DNA of 64,000 nucleotides from Silvimonas iriomotensis. GTDB taxonomy: Bacteria; Pseudomonadota; Gammaproteobacteria; Burkholderiales; Chitinibacteraceae. Within the stretch, counting starts at the first letter, position 1. The number at the start of each line of letters is the position of its first letter. The notes beneath the pieces were generated by a model, which did no database searches, was not told the origin of the DNA, and was given only the letters and a program-made list of their open reading frames with translations. Below, piece by piece: positions 27,383 through 36,386 of this stretch. The stretch covers positions 241,169 through 305,168 of the forward strand of contig NZ_BMLX01000001.1 of the NCBI RefSeq assembly GCF_014645535.1. The letters are read 5' to 3'. Both the position numbers and the translations under genes were made by a program.

Positions 27383-28573
27383 TTACTGCGCGTCGTTGGT
27401 GTGGGCAACGGCGGCAGGGGCATCGCTGGCGGCAACGTCGCTGGCAGCAACAGGCTCAACCGGTGATCCCGGGTGCGCCTTGAGCACACCTTCCACCACA
27501 ATGCGCTCGCCACCCTTCAGGCCGCTGTTGACCAGTACGTCGGTGCCGTAGGTATCGCCCAGTTGTACCACGCGCGGCTCAACCACATTCTTGTCGTTGA
27601 CCACCAGCACGGCTTTGTCTGCCTGGATCTGTACCACGGCGCGCTGCGGGATCAAGAGGGCGTTCTTGTGGATGATGCCGCCCACCAGCACACGCACAAA
27701 CTGGCCGGGCAGCAATTTGCCCTGCGGGTTGGGGATGATCGCCCGGGCGCTGATGGTGCCGGTGGTGGTATCCACTTTGCTGTCAGAGAAATCGATGGTG
27801 CCGCTGCGATCGTACAAGGTGCCGTCAGACAGGCGCAGCTTCACCGGGAAGCGCTGGCCGGCAGGCAGCACAATCTCGCCGCGCTGCGCTTGTTGCTGCA
27901 GCATCAGCTTGTCGGATTCCGAATAAGAGAAATTGGCGTACAGCGGATCGAGCTGGTTGATGGTGGTCAGCAAACCGCCGTTGGCCGAAGGCGACACCAG
28001 GCTGCCTTCAGAGAAGTTCAGCTTGCTGGCCATGCCATCAATCGGGGCGACCACACTGGTGTAACCCAGGTTGATGTGGGCTTCTTCGGTTTTGGCTTTG
28101 GCAGAAGCCACGTTGGCAACGGCCGAGTCATACGCGGACATCGCGTCGTCGTAATCCTTGCGGGAGACGGCGTTTTCCTTGTACAGCGGCACGATCCGGT
28201 CCCGGTCTGCCGTGGCTTTGTCCAGTGCCGCCTTGGCCTGGGCTTCTACGCCCACCGCCTGATCCAGCGCGGCCTTGTAGGGCGCCGGGTCAATCTGGAA
28301 CATCAACTGGCCGGCCTTGACCGGTTTGCCTTCCGTGTATTCACGCTTGAGCAGAATGCCTTCTACCCGTGCGCGCACCTCAATCTGCCGGTAGCCCGCA
28401 GTCTGGCCGACAATTTCAAATGTGGTTTCGATGTCATGCGGCTGGATCTGCATGACGGCCACTTTGGGCGGCGGTTGCTGGGGAGCGGCGGATTTTTTAT
28501 CGCAACCGGAAAGGGAAATGGAAAGGGCAAGGGCAACAGGAATGCAGACAGGCAGCACGCGACCGGAAAACAC
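27383..28573 (-). CDS. RND efflux periplasmic adaptor (membrane-fusion protein, AcrA/MexE-like)
   Basis: The 396-residue precursor has a lipoprotein signal (ALSISLSGC, Cys about residue 24). Its adaptor fold runs EVRARVEGILLKREYTEGKPVKAGQLMFQIDPAPY, helical hairpin, INLGYTSVVAPIDGMASK, then beta-barrel. The C terminus is Ala/Asp/Val-rich. The start is GTG 28573 with GAGGGG upstream. It is the first gene of the pump operon, 9 bp before the RND gene, and links the inner pump to the outer-membrane factor. Confidence 0.93.
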   Translation of the reverse strand: MFSGRVLPVCIPVALALSISLSGCDKKSAAPQQPPPKVAVMQIQPHDIETTFEIVGQTAGYRQIEVRARVEGILLKREYTEGKPVKAGQLMFQIDPAPYKAALDQAVGVEAQAKAALDKATADRDRIVPLYKENAVSRKDYDDAMSAYDSAVANVASAKAKTEEAHINLGYTSVVAPIDGMASKLNFSEGSLVSPSANGGLLTTINQLDPLYANFSYSESDKLMLQQQAQRGEIVLPAGQRFPVKLRLSDGTLYDRSGTIDFSDSKVDTTTGTISARAIIPNPQGKLLPGQFVRVLVGGIIHKNALLIPQRAVVQIQADKAVLVVNDKNVVEPRVVQLGDTYGTDVLVNSGLKGGERIVVEGVLKAHPGSPVEPVAASDVAASDAPAAVAHTNDAQ

Positions 28574-28810
28574 GGATATCCCCTCTTTGACGATATGGCT
28601 GGCGCTTCGTCAGGCTGATTTATATAAAAGCGGTGAAAACGTTCCTGCCGGAGCTGGGCGGAATGAGTTTGCATTTATATATAGGTCAGAAAATCAGCAT
28701 TTGATGAGAATCACACGCGCTTTCTTGTAGGTTTTGTCTGAGCTTTATAAGCCAGATGTCATTTATCGCTGGTTACAGGCGCCCTGCAGATTGCGGATAA
28801 AGTCATAAAA

Positions 28811-29803
28811 CTACTGGTTGAATGCCTGCATCAGGCACTCATCCGTGTCGTCATTGATTTTCCCTTGCAATGACTGTAATGAATTGAAGTTGGTAAAACG
28901 GATACGGTCGCGCTGGGCCGATTTTTGTAAATCCGCATCACTCCAGGCCGCGTAATCCGCTTGCCGCAACGGCAAATCAGACAATTGGGCTTTGGCCGCG
29001 GGCGTACCCAGGGCAGGGCGGATAAACAGCAGGTTGACGCCTGCCGGCATACGCCGCAGCAGCGCGGCGTAATCATCGGTGCGGTCCGCGGATTTACTGG
29101 TGGCGGGCGTGATCAGGGAGCTGGCGGTATCCGGCGTGATGATGCCGGCGCGCTGGCCATTGCGGTTGAGCGCCTGTTGCCGATCCAGCGGCATGTCGCC
29201 CAGCGTGGTAATCATGGCATAACCGGTTTGCCGGGCCAGTGAGAGATACACCCGCGTCAACATGGGGCTGGCGCGCCAGAATGCACTGCGCGGTTCCAGA
29301 TGACTGATGCTGAGCCCGGCATCGCGCGCTTTGGCGATCTGGGCATTGAGTTCCAGGCGCACGTCGATTTCCGTCGCGTGCTGGGCTAGTTCGGCCGGGG
29401 TGCGCCAGAGATTGCCCTGGCCATTGTAGAGCGAGGGCACGGTGGCGGCCGGCAACACGCCGCGCCAGGGCAGTTTGTCCTGTGCCTCGTTGGTCAGCGC
29501 CAGGGTAATGCCCACGTTCAGATTGCGCGTTCGCGCGCGCTGGGCCGCGCTATCAAATGTTTTGCCGGCGGGCAGCAAGGCCAGCGTCTGGATGGCGCCG
29601 CTATCGACCAGCTCAAAGGCGGCGGCATCGATATCCGTCTGCATGCCCACGTCGGTGGCTTCAACAATCACCACCTTGTCTTGCGGCTTGAAGCCAAGGC
29701 AACTGCCCAGCGGCGTCGCGTGTGCCGTCAGCGCGGGCACGTACCCGACAAACACGGCGATACCCAGCACCAGACTACGACCCATCCACCCATGAACTCG
29801 CAT
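28811..29803 (-). CDS. YdjC/ChbG-family protein with altered metal site, secreted
   Basis: The 330-residue product has a signal peptide ending LTAHA. Its fold follows the YdjC carbohydrate-deacetylase family: VVIVEATDVGMQTDIDAAAFELVDSGAIQT, NVGITLALTNE, LELNAQIAKARDAGLSISHLEPRSAF. Family enzymes have an Asp-Asp pair, HL-T and H-D-H metal ligands. Here they read T-D (EATDVGM), TLALT and SHLEPRSA, so at least one Asp and one His are missing and catalysis may be lost or changed. ATG 29803 is chosen because it precedes a proper signal peptide; an in-frame TTG lies 24 nt upstream. It stands alone between the pump and the sensor-kinase gene. Confidence 0.72.
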   Translation of the reverse strand: MRVHGWMGRSLVLGIAVFVGYVPALTAHATPLGSCLGFKPQDKVVIVEATDVGMQTDIDAAAFELVDSGAIQTLALLPAGKTFDSAAQRARTRNLNVGITLALTNEAQDKLPWRGVLPAATVPSLYNGQGNLWRTPAELAQHATEIDVRLELNAQIAKARDAGLSISHLEPRSAFWRASPMLTRVYLSLARQTGYAMITTLGDMPLDRQQALNRNGQRAGIITPDTASSLITPATSKSADRTDDYAALLRRMPAGVNLLFIRPALGTPAAKAQLSDLPLRQADYAAWSDADLQKSAQRDRIRFTNFNSLQSLQGKINDDTDECLMQAFNQ

Positions 29804-29977
29804 TGCAACACCATCGTTGTGATTCAACGTTTACCACAGCCCTCGTGCCCGGTCAGCGCGAAGGCCAATTTCCGGATGGGGGTCAGCATAACAACAACTT
29901 GTCGCTGACAAAATTCGATACAGGCAGGGTGTTGCGCGCATGGCCTGCGCGGCATGACGGGTGGATAAAGGCGGGGT

Positions 29978-32785
29978 TCAGGCGGTTTCGTCGTTCAGTG
30001 GTTCGGCGGCCAGTTGCCGCGCACGACGGGTCACAATGGCACTGGCTGCGGCCAGTTCAAGCTGGGCGACCGCCAGTTGCATGGCTTCGGGCTTTTGTTC
30101 CAGCGCTTCCAGTGCGCGCATCAGCTTCAGCATGCCGATCTGCCCGGCAATGCCCTTGGCGCTGTGCGCATGGCGGCTGCGTTCGGCCAGCGTTTCTTCG
30201 CCGGCCAGGTTTTGCAGCAAGATGCTGACCCGATCAAGGCCGCGCTGGGCAATCGGCAGGGCTTTTTCCAGGGTGTAACCCATGGCGGCAGCGGCTTCTT
30301 CCAGCGTGGCGGGCAATTGCGATTGCGCCGGCACGGCGGTTTTGTCGATCAATGCGCGCAGCAGTTGATCACGCGTGAACGGTTTGGTGACCCAGCCATC
30401 CACGCCGTTGGCGGCCAGTTGTTCCGGATCGGGCGAGTGGCCGGCGCTGACCAGCAGGAACATGCCCTTGTAACCCAGTTTGCGCAGGGTTTGCGCCAGC
30501 CGCACGCCATTCATGAACGGCATGTGGAAGTCGGCCAGGATGATGTCGATGCGCTGATTGGCCCGCCAGATGCCCATGGCATCAATGCCGTCTTCCGCGC
30601 TCAGCACATTGGCGCCGGCCCGGAGCAGAATGTCGCTCAAAAGGTCACGGTTAAGCGGCTGGTCTTCGGCAATCAGTACGTTGCGGCCGCTCAGCACGCC
30701 TTGCCAGTCGTGATGGCTGGATTCATGCACCGGCTGGGCCGGCGTGACCGGCACATTGACGGTAAAGGTGGAGCCCTGGCCTGGCGTGCTGTCCAGTTCG
30801 ATATGCCCGCCCATCAAGTGGGTGAAGTCGCGGCAGATCGACAAACCCAGCCCGGCACCCCCGGCGCGGCGGCCGGCGGCAGCTTGTTCAAACGGGGTGA
30901 AGATCATTTCAACATCTTTGGCAGAAATGCCCGGCCCGGTATCAATAACCTTGGCCACCAGCCAGTGTCCCTGGCCCGGGCGTGCTTCATGCGCCAGGTG
31001 AATGGCCACTTTGCCTTCTTCGGTCAGCTTGATGGCATTGCCGATCAGGTTGACCAGAATCTGCCGCCATTTGCCCGCATCCAGCCGGAACCAGCCCTGA
31101 TCTGGCGCGATGATCTCGAACGCCACGCCCTTGCGTGCGGCCTGTTCATGGAACAAACCCTGCAGCTGGCGTACCAGCGCCGGGATCGACATCGGCGTTT
31201 CATACAGCTTGATATGACCGGCTTCCAGCTTGCTCACATCCAGCACGTTGCCGATCAGGCTCAGCAGATATTCGCCGCTGTCGCCAATATGAGAGAGCCA
31301 TTGCGACTGGTGTGGACGCAGGTCGCGCTCGTCAGACAGGCGCTCCACATAGCCCAGAATGGCCGTCAGCGGCGTGCGGATTTCATGGCTGACGTGGGCC
31401 AGGAAGGTGGTCTTGGCATGATTGGCGGTTTCGGCCTGGCTGCGCGCGGTTTCCAGTTCTGCGGTGCGCTGCGCGACAAGTGATTCAAGCCGTTCTGCCT
31501 CGGCAATCAGGTGCAGGCGGTAGGCTGATTCTGCGGCTTCCTTGCGGCGACGCAACTCGCGCACACGCAGCGCCATCGCCACGCTGAACAGCATGATCTC
31601 AATGACAATGCCGACAAAAATGAAGCGGTAGCTGAAGGTGTCGTGCTCGATCAGGCCGTAGTCACGCAGGCCCCAGGTTACCGTCAAGGAAACCGAATAC
31701 GTCGCCCACGCGGCCAGGAACAGCTTGGCGCCCGGCACACGGTTGCGGATGGCGGCCACGCTGGCGGCAATGTAGATCAGAAAGCCGATACCGCCGATAT
31801 TGAGCGCTTCGAGCGCAAACTGTTCTTTATCCAGCAAGGCAGCAATGCTGCTGACAGCGCCGATGGCCACAATGCACAGCAAGGCGCGATCCAGCCAGGG
31901 CGAAAAGCGCGAAACCTGCAGGTAGTGCCGCACAAACTGGGCCGCACAAATAAAGTAGATGCCGCTGCAGAAAAACAGCAGCTTGAAGCTGAAGTGGCCA
32001 TGCCACAGCAACAAGGGCCAGACCCCGGTGGCGCTGTGGAACGAGATCGTCAGCATCACCAGGTTCAGGCCGTAATACAGAAACGCCTTGTCACGCGTGG
32101 CGGCAAAACCGGTGATGGCGCCAAACGCCACCAGCAACATGATCCCGATCATGCCGCCCAGCAAAAACATCTCATGATTATTGGCGCGGAAAAACGGCTG
32201 CTCGCCCCAGATACGCAGATCTGAATAGATCGGGCCGGCGATGTCGTTGTGGCCGTTGAACACCACCTGCATCAGCACTTCTTTGCTTTCCAGCCCGCCC
32301 AGAGGCTCGCGGAACACCGGGCGGATAGTGGAGAGCGGGCGGTTGTCTTCGCCCTGGCTGCTCAGAAAATCCTGCTGTTGCCATGGCCCCTTGCTGCCTT
32401 CAGGGCGGCTGTACAGCGTGACGCTGCCGACAAGGCCATCGGTGTATTCGATCAGGCCATTGATGGCCTCGGGCGAATCGTTGCGGATGACAAAGCGGAA
32501 CCACCAGGCATCGCGGCTGTACCCGCGAGAGCGCATCAGACCATGGGGAGAATGGAATTTCCCGGTACTGGCAGCTTTGTCAGCTTCTTCGACCGTGGCG
32601 ACCCGCGTAGGGTCTCGCCAGATTTTCAGCTCGCTATCCAGTTCCACGCCGGCGGTGCCGGCATCGACATTCACCGCGCGGGCCGGCGCCATCCCCAGAC
32701 CGAAGACGAGCAGGCAGAGCATCTGCAATAGCAGATACGCGGCGATGCGGCCTTTGCCTGTGCCGCGTACTTGCCTTGTGCTCAT
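29978..32785 (-). CDS. Hybrid sensor histidine kinase with 7TMR-DISM input, receiver and HPt domains
   Basis: The 935-residue product has a signal-like first helix and a periplasmic DISM extracellular domain (WRDPTRVATVEEADKA, YSRDAWWFRFVIRNDSPEAI, about residues 40-190). Then come seven membrane helices (about 205-410), a coiled coil, HisKA with HVSHEIRTPL (about residue 500) and an ATPase domain (NLIGNAIKLTEEGKVA, DTGPGISAKD, GGAGLGLSI). A receiver (LIAEDQPLNRDLL, ILADFHMPFMNG) and a C-terminal HPt with RHAHSAKGIAGQIG complete it. DISM modules often sense carbohydrates or related ligands. ATG 32785 is taken; the frame extends upstream without family character. It is divergent from the Lcp-like gene, and no separate response regulator is adjacent. 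Confidence 0.92.
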   Translation of the reverse strand: MSTRQVRGTGKGRIAAYLLLQMLCLLVFGLGMAPARAVNVDAGTAGVELDSELKIWRDPTRVATVEEADKAASTGKFHSPHGLMRSRGYSRDAWWFRFVIRNDSPEAINGLIEYTDGLVGSVTLYSRPEGSKGPWQQQDFLSSQGEDNRPLSTIRPVFREPLGGLESKEVLMQVVFNGHNDIAGPIYSDLRIWGEQPFFRANNHEMFLLGGMIGIMLLVAFGAITGFAATRDKAFLYYGLNLVMLTISFHSATGVWPLLLWHGHFSFKLLFFCSGIYFICAAQFVRHYLQVSRFSPWLDRALLCIVAIGAVSSIAALLDKEQFALEALNIGGIGFLIYIAASVAAIRNRVPGAKLFLAAWATYSVSLTVTWGLRDYGLIEHDTFSYRFIFVGIVIEIMLFSVAMALRVRELRRRKEAAESAYRLHLIAEAERLESLVAQRTAELETARSQAETANHAKTTFLAHVSHEIRTPLTAILGYVERLSDERDLRPHQSQWLSHIGDSGEYLLSLIGNVLDVSKLEAGHIKLYETPMSIPALVRQLQGLFHEQAARKGVAFEIIAPDQGWFRLDAGKWRQILVNLIGNAIKLTEEGKVAIHLAHEARPGQGHWLVAKVIDTGPGISAKDVEMIFTPFEQAAAGRRAGGAGLGLSICRDFTHLMGGHIELDSTPGQGSTFTVNVPVTPAQPVHESSHHDWQGVLSGRNVLIAEDQPLNRDLLSDILLRAGANVLSAEDGIDAMGIWRANQRIDIILADFHMPFMNGVRLAQTLRKLGYKGMFLLVSAGHSPDPEQLAANGVDGWVTKPFTRDQLLRALIDKTAVPAQSQLPATLEEAAAAMGYTLEKALPIAQRGLDRVSILLQNLAGEETLAERSRHAHSAKGIAGQIGMLKLMRALEALEQKPEAMQLAVAQLELAAASAIVTRRARQLAAEPLNDETA

Positions 32786-32970
32786 GTTGGTGTGGGTGTC
32801 CTGCTGATCCGGCTCGGGTAGGTCTGGATGCTGGTTTGTAAGCTGTTGCCGGGATATGCCTTTGGCATTTTCAGCTGTTCGTCGCGCAGTATCCCGCCAA
32901 ATGGCGCTTTTGTCGTCCATGCGCGCACGTTCATCCTGAAATTGATGCAAAACCACCCGATTTTGTCTCT

Positions 32971-32995
32971 TTTGTCGCCAGGGATACACGACAAA
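32971..32995. promoter_or_regulatory. Dyad between sensor-kinase and Lcp-like genes
   Basis: TTTGTCG-N11-CGACAAA is a perfect 7-bp-arm dyad with a further TGTCG half-site at 33000-33004. It lies in the 281-bp divergent gap, about 70 bp before the Lcp-like start. It is a plausible regulator site. Confidence 0.5.
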
Positions 32996-33066
32996 TACAT
33001 GTCGCTGCTGTTATTTTTCTGCGGTGGAACTATGATCTGGCGCTTTAAAAACATGTCAGGAATGCC

Positions 33067-34239
33067 ATGCAAGTCTGGAGCAATGCTCTGCTGGATGAAT
33101 TCAAGCGCACCGCCGACCCACTCGCGGACGATTGCATCCGGCATTTGATCGCTCACGGCGATATCGCCACTGCCAACGATGTGCTGGCACGCCTTGATAC
33201 CGATCAGACCTGGCCCGCGGATACCCCCGCGCCATTGCTGGCTTACCTGAATGCCACCAGCAGTTTGCCGGCCGATGTAGACATGGCCCGCATTCACCGG
33301 GCGCAGGCGTTTTTTACCCGATTCGGATTGCAGTTTGGCGTCAGCCTGATGTGCCGCTCGCTGCCGGTGTTGTACGCCGGCAAGCAGGGCGGGGCGCAGG
33401 TGCTGGCCGCCACCGGCCAGTTGACCAACCGTTTTGAGCGCCGCGCTTCTGAAACGCTGCGCTTTATCCTGAACAGCGCCGAGCCGGGCGGCCTTGATGC
33501 TGGCGGCAAGGGGTTGCTGACCATTCGCAAAGTGCGGCTGATGCACGCCGCCATCCGCCATTTCGCCCTGGCCACGCGCGGCTGGCCGCAAACCGCCTGG
33601 CCTGAGCAATGGGGCATGCCGATCAACCAGGAAGAACTGGCCGGCACCATGCTGGCGTTCTCGACCATCGCGGTCGAGGGCCTGCGTACGCTGGGTGTCG
33701 AGGTCAGCAAGGCGGACGAAGAAGACCAGTTGTATCTGTGGAAAACCATTGGCCACGTGCTGGGGATCATCCCCGAAGCCATGCCGGACGATGTCGGCAG
33801 CGCCCGTGATTTCTGGCAGGCACTGGATCGCCGCAATTTCGGCCCGTCGCCCGCTGGCGCAAAACTGGCGCAAGCGCATGTGCAGTTTCTGCAATCCCAA
33901 TTGCCGGAAATCGCCCACGGCCTTGTACCTGACCTGATGGCGGTGTTGCTGGGCCGCCGCGCTGCCGGTTATCTGGGCTTGCAGCAATCACACTGGTGGA
34001 GCTGGGCGATTGATCTGATGCGCTGGGTATTTCGCATCAAACGCAAACTGGCGGATAGCTCTCACACCGCGCAAAGCTTTGTCGAGATGTACAGCGAAGT
34101 GCTGATGGAAGCGCTGCAAAAACACTGGGCCAGCGCCGACCCTGGCGTGCCGTTCCGCATTCCCGATACCGCGCTGCATCCGGTGACGCGGCCCGCGCCG
34201 GCCAGTGGCCCGCAGGTACAGATCGAAATCCAGTCCTGA
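33067..34239 (+). CDS. Lcp/MpaB-like haem oxygenase (DUF2236 family)
   Basis: The 390-residue protein resembles latex-clearing protein (Lcp) and MpaB, b-type haem proteins that cleave polyisoprene or prenyl side chains with O2. Visible blocks are NRFERRASETLRFIL (about 121-135), LLTIRKVRLMHAAIRHFAL (150-168) and GMPINQEELAGTMLAFSTIAVEGLRTLG (183-210). A VLGIIPEAMP turn follows. From recalled Lcp K30 numbering, Arg126, Thr130 and His160 fall at the same mutual spacing as Arg164, Thr168 and the haem ligand His198; the residue at the Lys167 place is Glu129. There is no Sec or Tat signal peptide, so unlike secreted Lcp it should be cytoplasmic. The start at ATG 33067 has AGGAATG upstream. Confidence 0.75.
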   Translation: MQVWSNALLDEFKRTADPLADDCIRHLIAHGDIATANDVLARLDTDQTWPADTPAPLLAYLNATSSLPADVDMARIHRAQAFFTRFGLQFGVSLMCRSLPVLYAGKQGGAQVLAATGQLTNRFERRASETLRFILNSAEPGGLDAGGKGLLTIRKVRLMHAAIRHFALATRGWPQTAWPEQWGMPINQEELAGTMLAFSTIAVEGLRTLGVEVSKADEEDQLYLWKTIGHVLGIIPEAMPDDVGSARDFWQALDRRNFGPSPAGAKLAQAHVQFLQSQLPEIAHGLVPDLMAVLLGRRAAGYLGLQQSHWWSWAIDLMRWVFRIKRKLADSSHTAQSFVEMYSEVLMEALQKHWASADPGVPFRIPDTALHPVTRPAPASGPQVQIEIQS

Positions 34240-34438
34240 CTGGTCGGGGCAGCCGTTCGCTGCAATAAACCAGGCGTATAACCGCGCTGCGGGATTGCTG
34301 GCGGTGGCGCACCGGCCATGCAGGCATGCCGGGCTGCAGGATGATCAGTTGAGCGCTGGATGGCAAGGTCATTGCCGTTTGACGTAACACCCACTGCGCC
34401 AGCAGGCGCCCACAAACAAAAAGAGCAGGGAGCGTTTC

Positions 34439-35164
34439 ATGATGATTGTCGCCAGCGGTGCCAATGACCCCACCGCCTTGTTCAATACCATCAGCATTGA
34501 TGGCAGCATCTACACCACACCGCAGCTGGCGTTCTTTGCCATTGGCTGCCTGTTGTGGGTCGTCGCCTATGCGTTTGTGCTGGTGCAGGCGCACCGCAAC
34601 CGCGTAGTGGAAATGGCCGTGCTGGCCGGCGCCAGCAACCTGGCGTGGGAGTTCGTCTGGGGCGTGCCGCTGCACACCGACATGGGCCTTTTTCTGGTGT
34701 GGACCTACCGCGCCTGGCTGGTGTTTGACCTGTTTATCTTTTATCAGGTGCTCAAACTGGGCCGCGAGCAATTCACCACCGACTTTTTCAAGCGCCACTA
34801 CAACGCCATTGTCTGCGCGACCGTGGTGTTCTTTATTGCCATGTACTGGGGCATGTCGTTGTCCGGTATTGATTCGCCCATTGGCGCGCGCTCGGCCTAT
34901 GTCTGCCAGTTCATCATCAGCGTGTTGTGCCTGATCTTGCTGGTACAGCAACCCTCGACCATCGGCTATGCCTGGACCATCACCTGGCTGCGCAGCCTGG
35001 GCACTTTGCTGGTCTCGGTTTTCATGGTGCTGCATTACCCGAAAGATGTGTTCCTGCTGGTGCTGTGCGCCGGCGCGACGATTCTGGATGCGTTCTACTG
35101 CGTGTATTTCCTGCGCTTGCGTGGCAGCAAAACCGTGCCGCTGCCGGTGCAGGCGGCGGCCTGA
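34439..35164 (+). CDS. Seven-helix membrane protein resembling Pyr4/PaxB-type terpene cyclases
   Basis: The 241-residue protein is almost wholly hydrophobic, with about seven helices. It carries NLAWEFVWGVPLH (Glu71) and, near the end, ATILDAFYCVYF (Asp217). Fungal Pyr4/PaxB-family membrane terpene cyclases have about the same length and a catalytic Glu and Asp at similar places (Glu63 and Asp218 in Pyr4, from memory). The resemblance is by eye and needs a profile search. Ribosome-binding GGGAG lies 6 nt before ATG 34439. It follows the Lcp-like gene by 199 bp on the same strand. Other seven-helix families are possible; enzymatic function is unproven. Confidence 0.6.
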   Translation: MMIVASGANDPTALFNTISIDGSIYTTPQLAFFAIGCLLWVVAYAFVLVQAHRNRVVEMAVLAGASNLAWEFVWGVPLHTDMGLFLVWTYRAWLVFDLFIFYQVLKLGREQFTTDFFKRHYNAIVCATVVFFIAMYWGMSLSGIDSPIGARSAYVCQFIISVLCLILLVQQPSTIGYAWTITWLRSLGTLLVSVFMVLHYPKDVFLLVLCAGATILDAFYCVYFLRLRGSKTVPLPVQAAA

Positions 35165-35241
35165 TCGGCGCCCGATGTTTTTGGGAACCCGGCCAAGTCA
35201 GGTATCCTGCGCCTTTGAATTGAATTGCGCTGGTTAGTCCT

Positions 35242-36303
35242 ATGCGTCACGCACTGCTGTTTTATTGCCGGGCCGGTTTCGAGAACGACTGCCGTCAGGA
35301 GTGGGAAGCCCGCTCCGGCCAGACGGGGGGTTGGGAAACCGCGCCCGGCTTTGCCTTGTTCAAGCCCGGCAAAGGGGGCGAGGCTGACCCGAATCCGCCC
35401 GCCGCCAAAGAACTGATTTTTGCCCGGCAGATGCTTTATGTGCTGGCCGATGTGCAACTGGGCGACAAGGACCGGCTGACGCCGATCATTGATGCGCTCA
35501 AGGCTGGCAAGACGCAATCGTTCAAGGAAGTCTGGCTGGAACACCCGGATTCAGACGAAGGCAAGCCGCTATCCGGCTTTTGCCGCCGCTTTGGCGATAT
35601 CGCCAGCAAGGCGCTGCAAGAACAAGGCCTGATTGACCCGAATGCGCGCTTTCGCCTGCATTTGTTCTTTCCCTCCATGAACCGGGTAGTGATCGCCTCG
35701 GTAGACCCCAACCTGGCCGCCAGCGACTGGCCCATGGGGATTCCACGCGTGCGCATGCCGGCCGAAGCCCCCAGCCGCTCCACGCTGAAACTGGCTGAAG
35801 CCTTCATGACGCTGGTACCAGACGCCGAAAGCCTGCTCAAACCGGGCATGACCGGCGTTGATCTGGGCGCAGCCCCCGGCGGCTGGACATACCAGCTGGT
35901 TACCCGCGGGATCAAAGTGTATGCCATTGATAACGGCCCCATGAAGGGCGACATGGCGATTCACCCCAACGTCAAACACATGCGCACCGACGGTTTCAAG
36001 TTCAGGCCGCAAAACCCGGTGGACTGGCTGGTGTGCGACATGATCGAACAACCCGCGCGCGTGGCACAGTTGATCGCGCAATGGGTGGCGCACGGACAGG
36101 CGCGGCTGGCGGTGTTCAACCTTAAACTGCCCATGAAAAAACGCTGGTCCGAAGTCGAGCGCTGTTTTGGCTTGATCGACGAGATCATGCACGCCGCCGG
36201 TATCCGCTACACGCTGACGGCGAAACATCTTTATCACGACCGTGAAGAGATCACCTGTTTCCTGCAGCGGCAAAAGGCAGGTGGCAACAAGCGTGGCCGG
36301 TAA
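35242..36303 (+). CDS. rlmM: 23S rRNA 2'-O-ribose C2498 methyltransferase RlmM
   Basis: The 353-residue protein matches RlmM: FYCRAGFENDCRQEW at the N terminus, LIFARQMLYV, PRVRMPAEAPSRSTLKLAEAF, the SAM motif GVDLGAAPGGWTYQLV, DNGPM, EDGF-like TDGFKFRP, VCDMIEQPARV and FNLKLPMKKR. The catalytic Lys-Asp-Lys-Glu set of 2'-O-methyltransferases is visible in these blocks. It methylates C2498 of 23S rRNA. The ribosome-binding site is weak (GGTTAGTCCT before ATG). Confidence 0.95.
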   Translation: MRHALLFYCRAGFENDCRQEWEARSGQTGGWETAPGFALFKPGKGGEADPNPPAAKELIFARQMLYVLADVQLGDKDRLTPIIDALKAGKTQSFKEVWLEHPDSDEGKPLSGFCRRFGDIASKALQEQGLIDPNARFRLHLFFPSMNRVVIASVDPNLAASDWPMGIPRVRMPAEAPSRSTLKLAEAFMTLVPDAESLLKPGMTGVDLGAAPGGWTYQLVTRGIKVYAIDNGPMKGDMAIHPNVKHMRTDGFKFRPQNPVDWLVCDMIEQPARVAQLIAQWVAHGQARLAVFNLKLPMKKRWSEVERCFGLIDEIMHAAGIRYTLTAKHLYHDREEITCFLQRQKAGGNKRGR

Positions 36304-36386
36304 GGGCGGGCGCCGTTGACAGCATGACGCCTTCCCGGCAGGCTTTATGCCATATTCATTTCAGGTTCAACCAGGGGTAAGCGGAC

